DNA from: Betaproteobacteria bacterium
GTDB lineage: Bacteria > Pseudomonadota > Gammaproteobacteria > Burkholderiales > Casimicrobiaceae
Assembly: GCA_013298145.1 (NCBI GenBank)
Contig: JAAFJO010000001.1
Coordinates: 62,001-126,000 of the forward strand
Length of the DNA stretch: 64,000 nucleotides
Reading direction: 5' to 3'
The position numbers and the translations under genes were made by a program. A model generated the notes under the pieces. That model was given only the letters and a program-made list of their open reading frames with translations. It ran no database searches and had not been told where the DNA came from. Position 1 is the stretch's first letter. Each line of letters opens with the position of its first letter. This document shows, piece after piece, positions 61,105 through 64,000 of this stretch.

Positions 61105-62906
61105 ACGCGCTTGCAACGGCTGCGGCGCTCCTGGCGGCCGCCGTCATCCTGGTGCCGCTCTTCAAAAAGATCGGCTTGGGCTCCGTGTTGGGCTATCTGG
61201 TCGCCGGTGTGTTGATCGGGCCCTCGGTGTTTGCCGTAGTGAGTCATCCCGAAACAATTCTGCATGTGGCCGAATTCGGTATTGCACTGCTGATGTTTTT
61301 GATTGGTCTCGAGTTGCAGCGTGATCGATTGTGGGCCTTGCGACATTCGGTGTTCGGCTTGGGGCCCATGCAAATCATCGGTTGCGGCGGCGCGATGGCC
61401 GCGATTGCGTTCGCGCTCGGGTTTTCGCTCCCGGCATCGATCATCATTGGTATTGCGCTCGCGATGACATCGACCGCATTCATGATGCCCGCACTTGCCG
61501 AACGCGGCGGCATCAATCAGCCTTATGGACGCGAAGCCTTCGCGGTGTCGCTCTTCCAAGATTTAAGCGTAATCCCAATCATCGCAATCGTCGGCATCAT
61601 GGGCGCGGCGAGCGACACCCGGCAGCCCGGCTGGACCGCGCTCGGCGCAATCGTTGCCGTAATCGCGCTCGGCAAGCCGATTCTCTCGCTCATGTTTCGC
61701 TACGTCTCGCGCTTCGGCTCGCGCGAGGTGTTTACAGCGGCGGCTTTGCTAACGACGATCGGACTCGCATGGCTGATGGTCGCAGTGGGCCTATCCACCA
61801 CGCTTGGGGCGTTTCTCGCAGGCGTGTTGCTGGCAGAGAGTCAATTTCGTCACGAGTTAGAGGCAAGCATTGAGCCTTTCGAATCCTTGCTGCTCGGGCT
61901 CTTTTTCATGGCAGTCGGGATGGGTGTGAACTTAGGTTTGCTCGCCTCGCAGCCTGTGACGGTGATCGGCATCGCGCTGGGCGTATTGCTGGTGAAAGGG
62001 CTTGTGTTTTACGGCTTGCGCCGCGTGATCACCCGCGCAGCGGACGCGCTTGCGCGCCCGCAAGCCGTGGCGCTCGCGGTGGGCGGCGAATTTGCGTTTG
62101 TGTTGTTTGCCGCAGCGCTCAATGCGAAATTCATCACGGCGGAGCAAAGCCAAGTGCTCACGCTTGCCGTCGTGCTTACCATGATCTTTGCGCCGCTTGC
62201 ATGGCTCGTCAATGACAAATTGCTGGAGCCTTGGCTCACGAAGGATGAAGCAGCCCCATTTGACTTGATTGACGATCCGGCCACACCTGTGATCATCGCG
62301 GGCTACGGGCGTGTCGGGCAGATTGTGGGCCGTGTGCTTAACATGCGAAACATCAAATACACCGCACTCGATGCAGCGTCTGATCACGTCGATTCGGTTC
62401 GCCGTTTTGGTAACAAGATTTACTACGGCGACGCCACCAAACTCGATTTGCTGCGTGCCGCGAAAACGCAAGATGCCAAGTTTTTTGTTGTCTGCGTGGA
62501 CGACATGGAAGCCTCGCTCACGATCGCGCGCCTTGTGCGAAAACAGTTTCCGCAGGTGACCGTGCTCGCGCGCGCGCGCAACCGTACGCATGCGCTCGAG
62601 CTTCGCGAACTCGGTGTCGAATCGCCGATGCGGGAAACGTTTTGGTCTTCGATTCAGCTCACCAAAGATTTGCTCATGCAACTGGGCGAAACCGCATCAC
62701 AAGTTGACTCAACACTCGCGACCTTTGTGAAGCACGATGCCGAACTGCTTGATCGACAGCAAGCGATTTTTCGCGATGAGGACAAACTTGTGGCAGCCTC
62801 ACGCGAGGCGCGTGCTCAGCTCGACGAGATTCTCAGTGCCGATGCCGACGCCGAAGGGCGCAGCGAACAGCAAGCCCCCGAAAACTTGGAGCAGCAACGT
62901 GCGTAA
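61101..62906 (+). CDS. KefC-type cation/proton antiporter (CPA2) with TrkA-N domain
   Basis: 601 residues: about twelve membrane helices (1-380) with family blocks KKIGLGSVLGYLVAGVLIGP and AEFGIALLMFLIGLELQ, then an NAD-binding TrkA-N domain from about 395 (PVIIAGYGRVGQIVGRVLNM). KefB/KefC-like potassium efflux or K+/H+ exchange at the inner membrane is likely. Glutathione gating cannot be judged from sequence. Start is the ATG overlapping the pth stop. The C-terminal 60 residues are polar and helical. Confidence 0.88.
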   Translation: MNALATAAALLAAAVILVPLFKKIGLGSVLGYLVAGVLIGPSVFAVVSHPETILHVAEFGIALLMFLIGLELQRDRLWALRHSVFGLGPMQIIGCGGAMAAIAFALGFSLPASIIIGIALAMTSTAFMMPALAERGGINQPYGREAFAVSLFQDLSVIPIIAIVGIMGAASDTRQPGWTALGAIVAVIALGKPILSLMFRYVSRFGSREVFTAAALLTTIGLAWLMVAVGLSTTLGAFLAGVLLAESQFRHELEASIEPFESLLLGLFFMAVGMGVNLGLLASQPVTVIGIALGVLLVKGLVFYGLRRVITRAADALARPQAVALAVGGEFAFVLFAAALNAKFITAEQSQVLTLAVVLTMIFAPLAWLVNDKLLEPWLTKDEAAPFDLIDDPATPVIIAGYGRVGQIVGRVLNMRNIKYTALDAASDHVDSVRRFGNKIYYGDATKLDLLRAAKTQDAKFFVVCVDDMEASLTIARLVRKQFPQVTVLARARNRTHALELRELGVESPMRETFWSSIQLTKDLLMQLGETASQVDSTLATFVKHDAELLDRQQAIFRDEDKLVAASREARAQLDEILSADADAEGRSEQQAPENLEQQRA

Positions 62907-63921
62907 CACCTCTTTCGCTTTCGGTAGCGTCAGTACAACCGAGAATCTCTTGCCCATATTCAATCGGGGCAAAGCGATAATTTTGCTAGTTTTCGGTATT
63001 CTATTTTTATCTGGCTGCGCATACACAAAATTTGACTTACAAGGCCATCGCGGCGCACGCGGGCTTGCCCCGGAAAATACGATGCCGGCCTTTGATCGAG
63101 CGCTCGATTTGGGCGTTAACACGCTGGAATTAGACGTTGGCGTCACTAAAGACGGCTTGGTCGTCATCCATCATGATCGAACGCTCAATCCCGAGATCAC
63201 GCGCGACGTGAATGGCGCGTTTTTAACCGCGCGCGGCCCGAGCATTGCGTCGCTGACCTTCGCCGAGCTTTCGCGCTATGACGTTGGCCGCATTAAACCG
63301 GACACGGCATACGCCAAAACGTTCGGGGAACAAACCGGCGCAGACGGGGTACGCGTCCCCACCCTAGCCGCGCTCTTTGATCGCGTAAAAGCGCGTGGCG
63401 CAAACGCGGTACGGTTCAACATCGAAACCAAACTCTCGCCGCTCGTGCCGGAAGAAACGCTTGCGCCGGAGCCGTTCGTCTCGGCGCTGATTGCGGAAGT
63501 TCGAAAGGCCGGGCTTGAATCGCGGGTCACGATTCAGTCGTTTGACTGGAGAACGCTTCGCATCGCGCAGGCAAAAGTGCCCGAAATCGCAACGGTTTAC
63601 TTGAGCAATCAGCAAGGCGCGAATGAAACCGTTCAGCTCGGGAAGCCGGGCGCGTCGCCCTGGCTCGCGGGCTACGACATCGACGATTTCGGCGGCTCGC
63701 TCCCGAAGCTCGTGAAGGCAGCGGGCGGCAAAGTTTGGTCGCCCAACTTCCGGGACCTAACCGAGGCATCCGTTCGCGAAGCGCAAGCGCTGGGGCTCAA
63801 GGTGATTCCGTGGACGGTCAACGAACGAGGCGATCTTGATCGCCTGCTCGATTGGCGGGTTGACGGCATCATCACCGACTATCCGAACCGTCTTGTCGAT
63901 GCGATGAAAGCGCGCAAGTAG
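62899..63921 (+). CDS. Glycerophosphodiester phosphodiesterase, lipoprotein
   Basis: 340 residues from a GTG that overlaps the antiporter stop, with GGAG 7 nt upstream. A lipobox (FLSGC, about residue 34) marks it as a lipoprotein. The GDPD fold shows GHRGARGLAPENTMPAFDRA (HRGxxxxxPENT), LELDVGVTKDGLVVIHHD (ExD and HD) and late GLKVIPWTVN. It cleaves glycerophosphodiesters to glycerol-3-phosphate and alcohols in the periplasm. A longer frame upstream exists but lies in the antiporter gene. Confidence 0.92.
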   Translation: MRNTSFAFGSVSTTENLLPIFNRGKAIILLVFGILFLSGCAYTKFDLQGHRGARGLAPENTMPAFDRALDLGVNTLELDVGVTKDGLVVIHHDRTLNPEITRDVNGAFLTARGPSIASLTFAELSRYDVGRIKPDTAYAKTFGEQTGADGVRVPTLAALFDRVKARGANAVRFNIETKLSPLVPEETLAPEPFVSALIAEVRKAGLESRVTIQSFDWRTLRIAQAKVPEIATVYLSNQQGANETVQLGKPGASPWLAGYDIDDFGGSLPKLVKAAGGKVWSPNFRDLTEASVREAQALGLKVIPWTVNERGDLDRLLDWRVDGIITDYPNRLVDAMKARK

Positions 63922-63979
63922 GGGCGCGCTGAAGCGCTTGCGCGCGCTCACGGTGTCAGCGCGAGCGGCGAGCTTCGAT

Positions 63980-64000
63980 TTAACCGAGCAGCTTCTTCAC
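63980..64000 (-). CDS. Possible 3' end of a leftward gene cut by the window edge
   Basis: On the minus strand the last 21 bases read V-K-K-L-L-G-stop, a plausible protein end. Only seven codons are visible, so nothing can be said about identity. Kept as a low-confidence partial gene because the neighbouring 60 nt contains no other feature. Confidence 0.25.
   Translation of the reverse strand: MKKLLG

Overview
The window looks like a chromosomal segment of a betaproteobacterium, close to Burkholderiales. The base composition is moderately high in GC. The left edge has the origin-proximal order rpmH-rnpA-yidD-yidC-mnmE, a tandem glycine riboswitch precedes the gcvT-gcvH-gcvP set, and the aa3-type cytochrome oxidase block (ctaC, ctaD, small protein, ctaG, ctaE, DUF2909, surf1, SCO-like, ctaB) has the betaproteobacterial arrangement. 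I saw no rRNA or tRNA genes, no insertion sequence with a transposase, no prophage and no CRISPR array. The lineage is inferred from gene content only.

Layout. 1-4.5 kb: ribosomal protein L34, RNase P protein, YidD/YidC membrane insertion and the tRNA-modifying GTPase MnmE. 4.5-7.8 kb: a polysaccharide-modification set (SGNH-like protein, MBOAT O-acyltransferase, polysaccharide deacetylase). 7.9-10.8 kb: small conserved proteins and an orphan TRAP-type binding protein. 10.9-16 kb: glycine cleavage system under a glycine riboswitch. 16-23 kb: housekeeping and stress genes (rdgC, DUF1415, rraA, hydrolase, flavin reductase, TPR protein, M14 peptidase). 23-26.4 kb: two multi-spanning membrane proteins resembling lipid-linked-sugar glycosyltransferases. 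26.4-36.9 kb, all leftward: TPR/GT41 (SPINDLY-like) glycosyltransferase, TPR-methyltransferase, parvulin-like secreted protein, a 1.17-kresidue secreted protein with a polyproline linker, a 514-residue secreted protein with its own promoter and terminator, and a small secreted protein. 36.9-48.6 kb: a complete-looking type II secretion operon in the order E-F-G-H-I-J-K-L-M-D-C. 48.7-57.4 kb: rubredoxin and the cytochrome c oxidase block. 57.9-64 kb: IclR regulator, NRDE protein, extradiol dioxygenase, Pth, a KefC-like antiporter and a glycerophosphodiesterase lipoprotein.

How it works together. The most interesting neighbourhood is 26-49 kb. Protein-modifying enzymes, secreted proteins rich in N-x-S/T sites and a whole type II secretion machine all lie on one strand. 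I read this as a candidate surface-protein modification and export locus; the functional link is inference. The oxidase block has two peculiarities: subunit II carries an added cytochrome c domain and an OmpA-like domain, and the heme A synthase gene normally found in such blocks is missing here.

The window is also rich in small palindromic repeats of at least four families: an element with 18-bp terminal inverted repeats that abuts the mnmE start codon, GTAG-type REP hairpins, paired CTCCCCTT palindromes, and a 107-bp palindromic element. A short two-hairpin repeat of the same general kind is inserted in frame inside gcvP. Many genes start inside the stop codon of the previous gene (ATGA or GTGA overlaps), which I used to fix start codons.
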